Assembly (NCBI GenBank): GCA_030040265.1
Contig: JASHUB010000003.1
Location: forward strand, 1 to 41,480
Direction: 5' to 3'
Length of the DNA stretch: 41,480 nt
Source: Microcaldota archaeon
Lineage (GTDB): Archaea; Micrarchaeota; Micrarchaeia; Micrarchaeales; CABMGC01
Each line of letters starts with the position of its first letter. The stretch's first letter is position 1. The notes under the pieces are model-generated. The model did not search any database. It saw only the letters and a program-made list of their open reading frames with translations, and was not told the origin of the DNA. The translations under genes were made by a program, and so were the position numbers. Positions 1-7,913 of the stretch are shown here, piece after piece.

Positions 1-324
1 GTTGGCCGTCTCCCTATAGAGTCCGGCGAATCTCGCGCCGGCATTGAACACGGCTATCTGCCCGGCAGAGTCAAACCTCGACGCTACCGCCTCGAAGCTC
101 GGAGTCATCGCATTCCAGAGCTCTGTCTTATGCGCGTACGCGTCTCCATAGCCTCCCGGGTCGTCGCGGTAGAGCGATGCCGGCCCACGGAAACTCACGT
201 CTCCATAGTAGCCCAGCCTCGGCATAGATGAGGTCACAAGCGCACCAACGACAGAAGCCTTTGCATGCTCCGCCTCTGCTTGTGTCGGCGCTCTCTTCAT
301 CGCCATCGGACCTTGTTCCGCCAT
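1..324 (-). CDS. Partial CDS, unknown protein (N-terminal 108 residues)
   Basis: The open frame runs from an ATG at 324 to the window edge, so only the N-terminus is visible. It begins MAEQGPMAMKRAP and continues with a mixed, mostly soluble sequence containing aromatic and Gly/Arg-rich stretches such as RLGYYGDVSFRG and YRDDPGGYGD. I see no signal peptide, membrane segment or recognisable catalytic motif. Codon use resembles the GC-rich neighbours, which supports a real gene. The upstream 325-403 gap is short and separates it from the flavin reductase on the same strand, so the two could be cotranscribed. I do not recognise the family. Confidence 0.6.
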   Translation of the reverse strand, partial: MAEQGPMAMKRAPTQAEAEHAKASVVGALVTSSMPRLGYYGDVSFRGPASLYRDDPGGYGDAYAHKTELWNAMTPSFEAVASRFDSAGQIAVFNAGARFAGLYRETAN

Positions 325-403
325 ACTATCATCTTACATACAATTGATTATGGGCCGGCCTAGATGCTTACGAATTCCGGGATGGTTAGACACGCGGCTA
401 ACT

Positions 404-1156
404 TCAGCCCCAGACGTCTACCTTTATGTTCTCGTTGGGAACTTCCAGCGCCTTGAGCGCGTCGCGCATCGCCGTCACGAAAGCGAGTGGCCCGCAGACA
501 TAGACTGCGCGGTTCATGAAGTCCGGGACGTGCTTCCTTATCATAGAGGCGTCGATGTGGCCCGTTTCTCCGGTCCACTGCTCGCCCTCCTGCGGCCGGG
601 TCACCGTTATCACCGTCTTGAGGTCCAGCGCCTTGCCCATGTCGTCCAGCTCCTGCCTGCATATCACCTCTGTAGGGTACTTTATGCTGTAGAGCAGGCA
701 CACGTCTATCGGGAAGTCCTTCTCGCGTATGAACCTGAGCATCGACATGAACGGAGCCAGGCCCGTGCCTCCCGCAAGGAAGAGCACCTTGGTGTTCACG
801 CTGGGATCGAACCTGAACTGACCCTGCGGGTCGCCGCGGATGTAGAAGGCTGAGCCGACCTGGGCGTCCATGAAATATGAGATGTGCCCCGCAGATGCTG
901 CCGTGTGCCCTGGATTCTTGACTATGAAGAGCTCTAGCTCGTCCGAGTCGGGTATGGATGCGATGGAGAACGCCTTGGCCAGCGCTGGCTTGCCGGACGT
1001 CTTGTCCACTCCGTATATCATGACGAACATGCCCGGATAGAACTGCAGCTTCTGGCCGTCAGTCGACTTGAAGCGGACAACCTCCACTTCCGGCGTCTCG
1101 TCTATCTTCTCAACGAGCTGGAACTGCTTGTCGGCCGAAGATAGGACTGTAGGCAT
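404..1156 (-). CDS. FNR-like FAD/NAD(P)H oxidoreductase
   Basis: 250 residues, the usual length of a minimal ferredoxin-NADP reductase-type module. The FAD-binding beta-barrel is N-terminal, with KAFSIAS at 61-67 in the place of the family RxYS motif; the Arg is replaced by Lys and the Tyr by Phe. A conserved RGDPQG segment follows at 107-112. The nucleotide-binding half has GGTGLAP at 129-135 and CGP at 221-223, both hallmarks of the family. It should move electrons between NAD(P)H and a protein or small-molecule acceptor in the cytoplasm. No fused ferredoxin domain is present, and the partner is unknown; the Rieske ferredoxin at 11225 is a possible but unproven partner. A TATA-like cataaatag lies at about 1189-1197. 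Confidence 0.85.
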   Translation of the reverse strand: MPTVLSSADKQFQLVEKIDETPEVEVVRFKSTDGQKLQFYPGMFVMIYGVDKTSGKPALAKAFSIASIPDSDELELFIVKNPGHTAASAGHISYFMDAQVGSAFYIRGDPQGQFRFDPSVNTKVLFLAGGTGLAPFMSMLRFIREKDFPIDVCLLYSIKYPTEVICRQELDDMGKALDLKTVITVTRPQEGEQWTGETGHIDASMIRKHVPDFMNRAVYVCGPLAFVTAMRDALKALEVPNENIKVDVWG

Positions 1157-1200
1157 CTGATCAGCTAGAGTATAAAGAAGAGAAATCTATTTATGCGCTC

Positions 1201-1551
1201 TCACGCCTGCGCCTTCGAGCTGGACTTCACTCCGGTGCTCGATTCGACTGTGCGCTCGAACTTCTCGACCGTCTTGATGATGTCCTTCAGCTTCGGGTTT
1301 ATGCTGTATCCCAGGTCGTAGCCGCGCTCCGTCCTGATGTGCGTGGGCTGCAGAACGTTCAGCTGCATCGAGAGGTTTCGCAGCGTTATGATGAGCGTCT
1401 TCCTGGTGAACTGCTTGCCGAGCTCCATGTAGAGCTCCCTTGTCGTCCTAGGGGACTTGCTTATGAGCAGCTTGAGGACCGCATAATTGGGCTTGCTAAG
1501 CAGCTTCCTGACCATCCAGATTCCGTCGTCCCCCTTCTCCCTCCTTGGCAT
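1201..1551 (-). CDS. Winged-helix DNA-binding protein
   Basis: 116 residues from the chosen start. The core is a winged-helix fold: a helical N-terminus (MVRKLLSKPNYAVLKLLI), a recognition-type segment with TTRELYMELGKQFTRKT, and a wing ending in RTERGYDLGYSINPK. The tail is Ser/Lys-rich and probably disordered. Longer readings to 1740 cross the divergent promoter and are unlikely. ATGs at 1566, 1560 and 1551 are in frame; the TATA-like box at 1573-1580 lies about 25 bases before 1551, which favours a leaderless start there. It is divergent to the pilus operon beginning at 1703, so it could regulate that operon, itself, or the flavin reductase downstream. That role is inference from position. 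Confidence 0.7.
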   Translation of the reverse strand: MPRREKGDDGIWMVRKLLSKPNYAVLKLLISKSPRTTRELYMELGKQFTRKTLIITLRNLSMQLNVLQPTHIRTERGYDLGYSINPKLKDIIKTVEKFERTVESSTGVKSSSKAQA

Positions 1552-1572
1552 GATTATCATCTGCATCTTAAG

Positions 1573-1580
1573 TTTTATAA
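1573..1580 (-). promoter_or_regulatory. TATA-like box for the winged-helix gene
   Basis: On the minus strand this reads TTATAAAA. Its centre is about 25 bases upstream of the ATG at 1551, the spacing expected for a leaderless archaeal transcript. Confidence 0.55.
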
Positions 1581-1702
1581 ACGTATCCCGAACGCCGCAG
1601 CGGTAGCAAATCGTCCCCGAAAGTCCTTTCCTTAGAAAGGTATATAAAGGTTGTAGCTTATATCTATCTACAAGACTATTTACTAAAGTAAAAGATGAAC
1701 CA

Positions 1703-3232
1703 ATGGTCAAAGGCATCGACTCGCTCAAAGCCCTTTTCAAGACCCGTGCTGCAGTTCAGGAGCCTGACAGCTGCAAGATGGGCTTCGCCTTGGATGAGCC
1801 TCCGGCTGGCGAGAAGGTCGATGATACGATCTCTACGGTCAACAGGACGATAGTGAAGAGAAACAACGCTTACACTTACGCTGTCGCGTACGGCAACGCG
1901 CCGGTGACGCGGCAGGAGATTTCCAGGATGGAGCTCTCAAAGGCCGCGGTGATAGACGCGCTCGCTAAAGGAAGCGAGCAGATAACGCCCGCATTGCTGT
2001 TCACCGCAAAAAGGGTCGCAGAGGACGAGCTCTCCAAGCACATGCAGCGGGACAGGGCGTCGTACCTCTCCTATCTTGTCGCGCACGACACCGTCGGCTA
2101 CGGTCCATTGAGCATATTGATGGAGGACAGGCAGAACATAGAGGAGATAGAGGTCAACTCGCCCGCTTCCAGCATCTCGATCTACCACGCAGCTTACGGC
2201 AGGTGCGCCACGAACCTCAGATTCACGGGCGAGCCTTCGTTCCGGTACGAGATAAACAAGCTGATATGCGACGCGGAGAAGGAGCTGAACGAGGACACAC
2301 CGATAATCGACGCGCAGGTCGACACCGCGAGGATACACGCGCAGATACGGCCGTACGCCACGCAGGGCGCGGCCGCAACCATCAGGCTGCACGGAGACAA
2401 GAGGATGGGACTGCTCGGCCTCATGAAGAACGGCACCGCCGATGCGGAGGTGCTCGCATACATCTGGCTTGCTGTAGAGTGCGGGCAGAACATCATCCTC
2501 TCAGGCGCGCCGGCCAGCGGCAAGACCACGATGCTCTCGTCCATATTCTCATTCATACCGAGGTTCGCGAAGACCGTCATAATCGAGGAGGACGTGAACG
2601 AGCTGCGCTTCGAGCAGCAGATATACAACATCGTCTCGCTCTACGGCTCGAAGTACAAAAGCAACGTCACGCCGAAGGAGCAGATAATCAATTCGCTGCG
2701 CATGCGCCCGGACCGCATCGTCGTCGGAGAGATGCGCGGCGACGAGGCGCGGGAGGCGTTCGCCGGCGCGAATCTCGGAGTGCCGTTCATGACCACCATG
2801 CACAGCAACGAAGGCGGCCTCGCAATAGTCAAGCGCCTGCTCGTCCGGCCGATGTCGGTGGAGCCGAGGGCCATAGGCATGATGGACCTCGCGATATGCA
2901 TGCGGCAGACAGATCTAAGGAGAAGGATGCTCGCGGAGGTCTACGAATACAGGTGGCTTAGCAGGGCCGAGACCGAGAGCATACAGACCGAGATAGGCGA
3001 CGGCGATTCCGTCGCGATAGCCAAGTCCGTGGCGGACGGCAGGATGGCGCAGGGCATCCTGGAGACATCGAAGGTACTCGAGTCGTACGGAAAATGGAAA
3101 GGGCTGTCGAAGAGGCTCGTCGCCAAGGAGCTGCTAAAAAGGACAAAGTTCCTGAACGACGAGAGCTCCGCGTGCAAGACCGAGAGCGAGCTGCAGGACA
3201 AGATATACCTGTACAGGGTGGGCCTCGCATGA
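1703..3232 (+). CDS. Type IV pilus / secretion assembly ATPase (GspE/TadA superfamily)
   Basis: 509 residues. The N-terminal half (about 80-230) is the domain that precedes the motor in archaeal secretion ATPases, including the conserved HAQIRPYATQGAAATIRL stretch. The motor domain has Walker A GAPASGKT at 268-275, an Asp box with IIEEDVNEL near 293-301, Walker B-like DRIVVGEMRGDE near 337-348 and the His box TTMHSNE at 364-370. All catalytic elements are present. It should power assembly of the pilin-like proteins encoded downstream, docking on the two membrane proteins that follow. This is the first gene of a ten-gene operon; the next ORF overlaps its stop as ATGA. TATA-like sequences lie at 1641-1650 and 1659-1665, which leaves a 5' leader, unlike the leaderless genes nearby. 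Confidence 0.93.
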   Translation: MVKGIDSLKALFKTRAAVQEPDSCKMGFALDEPPAGEKVDDTISTVNRTIVKRNNAYTYAVAYGNAPVTRQEISRMELSKAAVIDALAKGSEQITPALLFTAKRVAEDELSKHMQRDRASYLSYLVAHDTVGYGPLSILMEDRQNIEEIEVNSPASSISIYHAAYGRCATNLRFTGEPSFRYEINKLICDAEKELNEDTPIIDAQVDTARIHAQIRPYATQGAAATIRLHGDKRMGLLGLMKNGTADAEVLAYIWLAVECGQNIILSGAPASGKTTMLSSIFSFIPRFAKTVIIEEDVNELRFEQQIYNIVSLYGSKYKSNVTPKEQIINSLRMRPDRIVVGEMRGDEAREAFAGANLGVPFMTTMHSNEGGLAIVKRLLVRPMSVEPRAIGMMDLAICMRQTDLRRRMLAEVYEYRWLSRAETESIQTEIGDGDSVAIAKSVADGRMAQGILETSKVLESYGKWKGLSKRLVAKELLKRTKFLNDESSACKTESELQDKIYLYRVGLA

Positions 3233-3927
3233 ACGTTCTGCCGGCCGCGAAAGTCGTCGCATGCGCATCGCTCATGGCCATCGCGGTGCTGTTCATAAGC
3301 GGGACTTCAGGGATCATCACAGCCGTGATCGTGTTCCAGCTCTCGCTGCTGTTCGTTTCGCTGCTCGCATACATGCTGCGCAGGTCCCGCACCCTGAGCG
3401 CGGAGCGGAGGCTGGCGGACGAGCTCGTTGAAAGTCTCCGCTACGTCCTGTTCTGCAGGTCCAAGGGCATGCCGACGGCATCGGCCCTCAGGCTTGCGGG
3501 GAGCAAGGCCAGGCAGCAGCGCGGCAGGGACATCCTCAGCGTCTCCTCAAGGAGGATGGCGCTCGGAGATAGCCTCCAACAGTCCCTCTTGCGCACCGTC
3601 GCACCCGTGCCGAAGGACCTGCGCGACTCCGTCGTTTCAGCGGACTGGTCGGACGACGGCAAGGCGCTCGGTTCCATGATCAGCTCGTACGGCTACGCGC
3701 TGGAGAACAGGCGCGCACGCATCGAGGAGTCGGTGCAGCGCTACGCAACCATCAACATGTTCCTCTCTACGGTCGTCCCGTCCTTCATCGTCTTCGCGTT
3801 CATCGGAAGCGCCCTCCTCTCCCAGAGGGAGGGCAGCCTTCTGACACTATCGATAGCGCTGCTGATCGCTCTCCCGGTCGCATACGGCGTATGCAACACA
3901 ATGCTATCGAGGAGGTTGTTTGGATAG
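3229..3927 (+). CDS. Pilus platform membrane protein (TadC/FlaJ-like), first of two
   Basis: 232 residues starting at the ATG that overlaps the ATPase stop (ATGA); a GGTGG ribosome site lies about 9 bases before. Two hydrophobic segments occur at the N-terminus (about 4-24 and 28-48). A charged cytoplasmic region with the helical ELVESLRYVLFCRSKGMPT pattern typical of T2SSF-type proteins follows, then two C-terminal membrane segments near 180-200 and 206-225. This is the layout of an archaeal pilus or archaellum platform protein, which anchors the ATPase in the membrane. The family is usually one longer protein; here it looks split into two adjacent genes, this one and the next. The assignment rests on context and topology rather than a strict motif. 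Confidence 0.8.
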   Translation: MNVLPAAKVVACASLMAIAVLFISGTSGIITAVIVFQLSLLFVSLLAYMLRRSRTLSAERRLADELVESLRYVLFCRSKGMPTASALRLAGSKARQQRGRDILSVSSRRMALGDSLQQSLLRTVAPVPKDLRDSVVSADWSDDGKALGSMISSYGYALENRRARIEESVQRYATINMFLSTVVPSFIVFAFIGSALLSQREGSLLTLSIALLIALPVAYGVCNTMLSRRLFG

Positions 3928-4666
3928 GCTCAGGCAGGCGGTTCTTGTCGGGCTCAACGCGTCTGCAGCGCTGGCAGGCATCGCCGACCCGAGGTACCTC
4001 CTACTGCTTTCCATCCCGGTGCTGGCTGCAGACTTCCTGTTGTTCCGCCGCGCTGCAAAGATACCAGAGGAAAGGGTGGCCGAGATCGCGAGGAGCGTCG
4101 AGTTCGAGTACAAGAAGCGCGGCTCACTGTTCAACGCTCTCGCGTCCGGCGTTTCAGACACTGCCGGCAGGTTCGTGAACGAGCAATCCAGGCGGCTGAA
4201 GCTCGGCGCGCGCTCGCTGGCGAAGTGCGGCGACCAGGAACTCGACGAGCTCTTCTCCATAGCTTCGTTCGGCGCGGAGAACGGGAAGGCTGTTGGGAAG
4301 GACATCGCCGCATTCAGGGAGCGCCTCGACCGCGAGATCGCGGAGAGGAACAGGCTCAGGTCCAAGGTCGGGGGCATGCAGACCCTCTCCAACATGGGCA
4401 TGGTGCTCTTCCTTCCATTGTTCGGCGGAGTGAGCGCTGGCATACTGCAGACCTCCCTCGGAGTCATAGGCATGAGCGCAGCTACGCTGAGCCGCGGCTT
4501 CACGCTGCTCATAGAGGCGTACATATTCCTCATGCTCTACATAAGCACCGCTTTCAGGCAGCCCGGCGCCGGGGCGCTGGAAAACCTCTCCGTGGTCATG
4601 CCCCTGCTGCTCGCCGCATCCAACGTGATGCTGTTCGCAAGCACTTACATTCCAAACGCAATATAG
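3920..4666 (+). CDS. Pilus platform membrane protein (TadC/FlaJ-like), second of two
   Basis: 248 residues. The start is TTG at 3920, inside the end of the previous gene. No ATG fits, but a GGAGG ribosome site sits at 3911-3915 with correct spacing. Hydrophobic segments lie near 10-40, then a long cytoplasmic helical region with charged residues, then membrane segments near 155-180, 190-210 and 225-245. The pattern matches the C-terminal half of a T2SSF-type platform. Translational coupling with the first platform gene suggests they form a heteromeric platform that takes force from the ATPase. The SD-like GGTGA after its stop serves the first pilin gene. Confidence 0.78.
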   Translation: MDRLRQAVLVGLNASAALAGIADPRYLLLLSIPVLAADFLLFRRAAKIPEERVAEIARSVEFEYKKRGSLFNALASGVSDTAGRFVNEQSRRLKLGARSLAKCGDQELDELFSIASFGAENGKAVGKDIAAFRERLDREIAERNRLRSKVGGMQTLSNMGMVLFLPLFGGVSAGILQTSLGVIGMSAATLSRGFTLLIEAYIFLMLYISTAFRQPGAGALENLSVVMPLLLAASNVMLFASTYIPNAI

Positions 4667-4676
4667 GTGAAAACAA

Positions 4677-4940
4677 ATGGGAAAAATATCGAATCCGCTC
4701 CTCGATGACGCGAGAGCCATCCTCGCGCTCGCACGGAGCGTGCGGACCACAAAGGGACAGGGATCTCTGGAGTACATAATGATGCTCGCTGCCGCGAGCC
4801 TCGTGATAGTCCTCGCACTAGCGATGGTCGTGAAGCTGAAGGGCTCTGTGGTGAGCAGCGTGCCGGTCAACGGCGTCAACGAGAGCATAACGAGCGCGAT
4901 ATCCGGCGAGCTGACGTCGCTGGCCAGCAACTCGGTGTGA
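4677..4940 (+). CDS. Type IV pilin, QxSxE class
   Basis: 87 residues. A charged 27-residue leader ends in TTKG and is followed by QGSLEYIMM, matching the archaeal prepilin signature QxSxExxxL/M. A hydrophobic helix (about 34-52) then a short hydrophilic tail with an NES glycosylation sequon complete the protein. In methanococcal pilins a dedicated prepilin peptidase (EppA type) cuts before the conserved Gln; no such peptidase is in this window. A GGTGA ribosome site lies at 4666-4670. Its short length and good match make it the best candidate for the major pilin, with the downstream proteins as minor pilins; that ranking is inference. Confidence 0.85.
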   Translation: MGKISNPLLDDARAILALARSVRTTKGQGSLEYIMMLAAASLVIVLALAMVVKLKGSVVSSVPVNGVNESITSAISGELTSLASNSV

Positions 4941-4943
4941 CAG

Positions 4944-5315
4944 ATGCGCGCGCAGATGTCCTTCGAGATGCTCTTATACATGTCCCTCTCTGGGATAGCG
5001 ATACTGTTCGCGGCGCACATGGTGGCCGCTGGCGAGCCTGGCTTCCAGAAGGCGCTTGGCTCTTACGAGGCGTCCGCATTCGTGCAGGCGATAAACGACA
5101 ACATCGCGCAGGGGGACTTTGCGAGGCCGCTGCAGGTCCAGGTCCCATCTGGGCTGTGCGGCGCATCATCACAGGGCGGGGCGCTGCAGACACAGTACGG
5201 AAGCTTCGAGTTCATAACGGACGTCGAGATAGGCGCTAACGTGCTCTGCAGCCCTGGCGCGGGGCAGGTCGAACTTGTCGGATTGAACGGGACGGTGCAG
5301 GTGGTTGGCGCATGA
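4944..5315 (+). CDS. Type IV pilin-like protein
   Basis: 123 residues. The N-terminus MRAQMSFEMLLYMSL contains QMSFE, fitting QxSxE, with only three residues before the Gln, so the leader is very short. The hydrophobic helix spans about 8-28. The secreted part has two Cys (near 75 and 101) that could form a disulfide, and an NGT sequon. It begins 3 bases after the previous stop and its own stop overlaps the next start as ATGA. It is probably a minor pilin of the filament encoded by this operon. Confidence 0.8.
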   Translation: MRAQMSFEMLLYMSLSGIAILFAAHMVAAGEPGFQKALGSYEASAFVQAINDNIAQGDFARPLQVQVPSGLCGASSQGGALQTQYGSFEFITDVEIGANVLCSPGAGQVELVGLNGTVQVVGA

Positions 5316-5515
5316 CACGGCTGCAGGTAAGCTTCGAGGCGATGCTCGCGATGTCCCTGGCAATGGTGATTGCGCTCTCAGTCGTATTCCTGCTTGCGCA
5401 CATCGGCGCCTCGTCATCAGCATACCAGACCGTGTTGCAGAACTACTCCAGCGCTGCGGCAAACTACACCGGCAGGCTCATGCAGCAGTGCGGCTGCTTC
5501 GTGAAGGGGATATGA
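5312..5515 (+). CDS. Small pilin-like protein
   Basis: 67 residues. The N-terminus MTRLQVSFEAMLAMSLAM carries QVSFE, again QxSxE, followed by a hydrophobic helix to about residue 31. The remaining part has NYS and NYT sequons and a CGC pair near the C-terminus. It is among the shortest pilin-like proteins and has almost no globular head. The start overlaps the previous stop (ATGA) and is preceded by GGTGG, so translation is probably coupled. A structural minor pilin or filament initiator is plausible. Confidence 0.75.
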   Translation: MTRLQVSFEAMLAMSLAMVIALSVVFLLAHIGASSSAYQTVLQNYSSAAANYTGRLMQQCGCFVKGI

Positions 5516-5868
5516 TGAAAGGTACGATGGTGATGCTGGACCTGATGGTCGCGCTCCCGATAGTGGCGCTTTCAGTGATCATGCTCTTCGGCTGCGCGTA
5601 CGCATTGCAGAACGGCATAGCATCCGCGGCTTCGTACCAGAAGGCGATGCTCGGGCGGTACGCGGCATCGCAACTGGTGGTGTCCGGCGCTTCGGCGGTA
5701 GATGGCAACTACTCGTCGCTCATGTCGCTCGCAGCATCCGTCGGCGGCGAGCTAGGCGTGAACGTCAGCGTCTCCGCATTCACAGGCGCAACGCAGTGCG
5801 AGACGTCACTCGAGGTGTGCAGGATAGTGACGGCGGGTGGAGACTCATATTTCATGGTGGTTAGATGA
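5512..5868 (+). CDS. Pilin-like membrane-anchored protein
   Basis: 118 residues from ATG 5512, which overlaps the previous stop; ATG 5515 is an equally possible start. The N-terminus is MMKGTMVMLDLMVALPIV followed by a hydrophobic run to about residue 32. It lacks the Gln and Glu of the QxSxE signature and has Asp at a similar place, so processing may differ from its neighbours or be absent. The exported part has NYS and NVS sequons and two Cys (near 97 and 104). Position inside the array argues for a pilin-related component. It could instead be an uncleaved membrane accessory protein. Confidence 0.68.
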   Translation: MMKGTMVMLDLMVALPIVALSVIMLFGCAYALQNGIASAASYQKAMLGRYAASQLVVSGASAVDGNYSSLMSLAASVGGELGVNVSVSAFTGATQCETSLEVCRIVTAGGDSYFMVVR

Positions 5869-7199
5869 GAATACAGGCAAGCATGGAGTTCCTGATACTC
5901 GCGAGCGCGATAAGCGTGCTCTGCTTGGGGACGATAGTGATGTACGGAAGCAGCATCGGAGCGCAGAACGCATTTGTCGGCGGGCTCTACGCGAACTCGC
6001 TGGACTCGAACATACTCGCCAGCAACACCCTAGCGGCCGCCGCGGAAGATCCTTCTGCGTTGATATACGTCCCAGTGAATTCAACTGTAGGCCAGCAGGG
6101 CAGGATAGAGGCGACGTTCTACGGCTGCACCAACGGCACGGCCAGCCTCTCTGCGAACTCGCCGACGCTTGCGTTCTCCACGGCGTCGGACAACAGCATA
6201 TCCGTTTCGGGAGTCAGCGTCGCGTCGCTGGCATTCACGCCCGCATCATCGGGGCTCGCATCGGTGCTCGTGGACTACGCCATGCAATGCGGCGCGCAGA
6301 GGATCACCGGTTCGAAAGCGTTCGACACGTTCGCGATAGTGCCAGGCGCTTTCGACGCAGGGGGAGGCAATGGCACGGGCTTCACGGACTACGCCGCAAT
6401 AACCGGGAGGAGCGAGCGCCTAGCCTACGCGCTGACCCCGCCCAGCAGCATCCCGGTCACGCAGTCGCAGAACCACTGCGCGAACATGGGGCTCAACAAC
6501 CAGCTCAATCCCCCGGCATCGCAGTGCGGCAACGAGCCTGGATGGAGCGGCAACGGCGGTTGGGGCTACTTCCAGTACAACGGCGGATGTTCAGGATGGG
6601 GAATCGCCGAGGCGACCGTGACCTGCATAGAGCCCGTGCCTTCAGGATACGAAATCGCCACCACAAGCCCGCAGAACGTAACGTATCTGTACAACTTCTC
6701 GCTCTCGGTATCCACGCAGAAGGGGCTACTGACCGCAGCCTTCTCGAACTCTTCGAAGATTGCGCCTGTGGATTTTGACGGCATGGCTGTAGGCAACGCC
6801 ACCGTGGTGAACGTGACAGGCAGCGGCACTTCGCAGGGAGTCGCCGTCATAGAATACAACGGCGCGAACACCATAGCGAACCCAGGCAACTACACCGCAT
6901 TCGTGCAGGCAAAGAACAACCTCTATGCGACGCTCGGCTACTTCAACGCCACGTACTTCGGGTACGGCACATCCCCGTCGCAGCCACAGGAGGCGCTGTC
7001 GCAGTACCAGAGCGCAGAGGACGCCGTGGTCAAGGGATCTCAGGCGAGCGGTTCGTGCGCGCTCCAGAGGCAGGGATATGTCTGCGGCTCGCCGTTCCCT
7101 CTTTCGTATGTGGTCCGCATAAGCCTGCCGCCCGGCGCAGGCGTGGCCAACGCCGTAGTGTCTGACGACGGGTCACTGATATACCTGAACACGACGTGA
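5865..7199 (+). CDS. Large pilin-like surface protein, possible tip adhesin
   Basis: 444 residues, far larger than the other pilins in the operon. The N-terminus MRIQASMEFLILASAIS gives QASMEFLIL, a perfect QxSxExxxL match, followed by a hydrophobic helix to about residue 27. The exported region is rich in Asn, Ser, Gly and aromatic residues, holds many NxS/T sequons (for example NVT, NFS, NYT, NAT) and several Cys, some clustered in a Gly/Trp-rich segment near 197-250 (GWSGNGGWGYF). A class III signal on a large globular protein is how tip adhesins can be loaded onto a pilus, so I infer a tip or adhesive role. The start overlaps the previous stop and has a GGTGGT ribosome site. Confidence 0.78.
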   Translation: MRIQASMEFLILASAISVLCLGTIVMYGSSIGAQNAFVGGLYANSLDSNILASNTLAAAAEDPSALIYVPVNSTVGQQGRIEATFYGCTNGTASLSANSPTLAFSTASDNSISVSGVSVASLAFTPASSGLASVLVDYAMQCGAQRITGSKAFDTFAIVPGAFDAGGGNGTGFTDYAAITGRSERLAYALTPPSSIPVTQSQNHCANMGLNNQLNPPASQCGNEPGWSGNGGWGYFQYNGGCSGWGIAEATVTCIEPVPSGYEIATTSPQNVTYLYNFSLSVSTQKGLLTAAFSNSSKIAPVDFDGMAVGNATVVNVTGSGTSQGVAVIEYNGANTIANPGNYTAFVQAKNNLYATLGYFNATYFGYGTSPSQPQEALSQYQSAEDAVVKGSQASGSCALQRQGYVCGSPFPLSYVVRISLPPGAGVANAVVSDDGSLIYLNTT

Positions 7200-7203
7200 A
7201 TGG

Positions 7204-7596
7204 ATGAAAGCCCAGTTCGCAACTGTCGAGGCGGTGGTGTCCCTGCTCTTCGTCCTCTCGCTGGCAGTCTTCTGCATCAAGGAGGCCGCGGCTTACGCAC
7301 AAAGCTCGTTCGAAGCGAGGCAGGGACTCGCGACCAGCATCGCGACCTATGACCTGATAAGCCAGCTCATGGGCAACGGCACTGCAAAGGCATGCGCTGC
7401 GGTGTTCGCCGCCTCCGGCGACAGTTCCTGCATCGCGGGATACGCATCGGCCTACGAGTCAGCATACGGGCTCTCCTCGGTCGCGTTGACCATCGGCAAC
7501 AGGACATACGGGAGCATGGCGAACAGCACTGTGCGGTGCTTCCCGTACAACATTACCGGAAACGTCTCGATCGCATGCATAGGGGTGCGTGGCTGA
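7204..7596 (+). CDS. Pilin-like protein
   Basis: 130 residues. The N-terminus is MKAQFATVEAVVSLLFVLSL: Gln is at position 4 and Glu five residues later, a slightly stretched version of the QxSxE signature. The hydrophobic helix runs to about residue 25. The exported part contains several Cys (for example near 63, 76, 117 and 125) and NGT, NRT, NST, NIT and NVS sequons, so a glycosylated, disulfide-bonded head is likely. It starts 4 bases after the previous stop. Probably a minor pilin. Confidence 0.74.
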   Translation: MKAQFATVEAVVSLLFVLSLAVFCIKEAAAYAQSSFEARQGLATSIATYDLISQLMGNGTAKACAAVFAASGDSSCIAGYASAYESAYGLSSVALTIGNRTYGSMANSTVRCFPYNITGNVSIACIGVRG

Positions 7597-7874
7597 TGTC
7601 GTTCTTCGGCGCGGTCCTTGTGGTCACTGTCTTCGCTGTCGCGGTGTGCACAGGCATCGCGATCAAGGAACTTGTCTACGCCGGATCAATAAACTCGGAT
7701 ATGTCGCAGGCTTCCGCCGCCGTGTCGCTTGAGACGCAGCAGGCGCTTGTCGCATCGATGCCCGGCCAGATGCAGAACTACACCGCGGCGGTGAGCGGCA
7801 TCGAGGTCGTGGACCTGAACGGCACGTATCTCATAGAAGGAGGCAACGGATACATCTACTCGTTCGGCGGCTAA
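7596..7874 (+). CDS. Small pilin-like or accessory membrane protein, last gene of pilus operon
   Basis: 92 residues from the ATG that shares one base with the previous stop (TGATG). The N-terminus MSFFGAVLVVTVFAVAVCTG is hydrophobic with almost no charged leader, and there is no QxSxE. The exported part is polar, with NYT and NGT sequons. GGTG lies about 10 bases upstream of the start. It resembles a pilin stripped of its signal leader, or a small membrane accessory protein. SerRS follows with its own promoter, so the pilus operon ends here. Confidence 0.65.
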   Translation: MSFFGAVLVVTVFAVAVCTGIAIKELVYAGSINSDMSQASAAVSLETQQALVASMPGQMQNYTAAVSGIEVVDLNGTYLIEGGNGYIYSFGG

Positions 7875-7883
7875 AGAAAAGCC

Positions 7884-7889
7884 TTATAA
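7884..7889 (+). promoter_or_regulatory. TATA-like box for SerRS
   Basis: CCTTATAACC centred near 7887 lies about 27 bases before the SerRS ATG at 7914, the spacing for a leaderless transcript. Confidence 0.55.
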
Positions 7890-7913
7890 CCTTGCGCGGA
7901 GAATCCTGTCTGT

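Noticed and set aside
1552-1740. Longer N-terminus for the winged-helix protein
   Set aside because: It would run across the divergent promoter and TATA boxes and overlap the ATPase start. The residues have no family counterpart.
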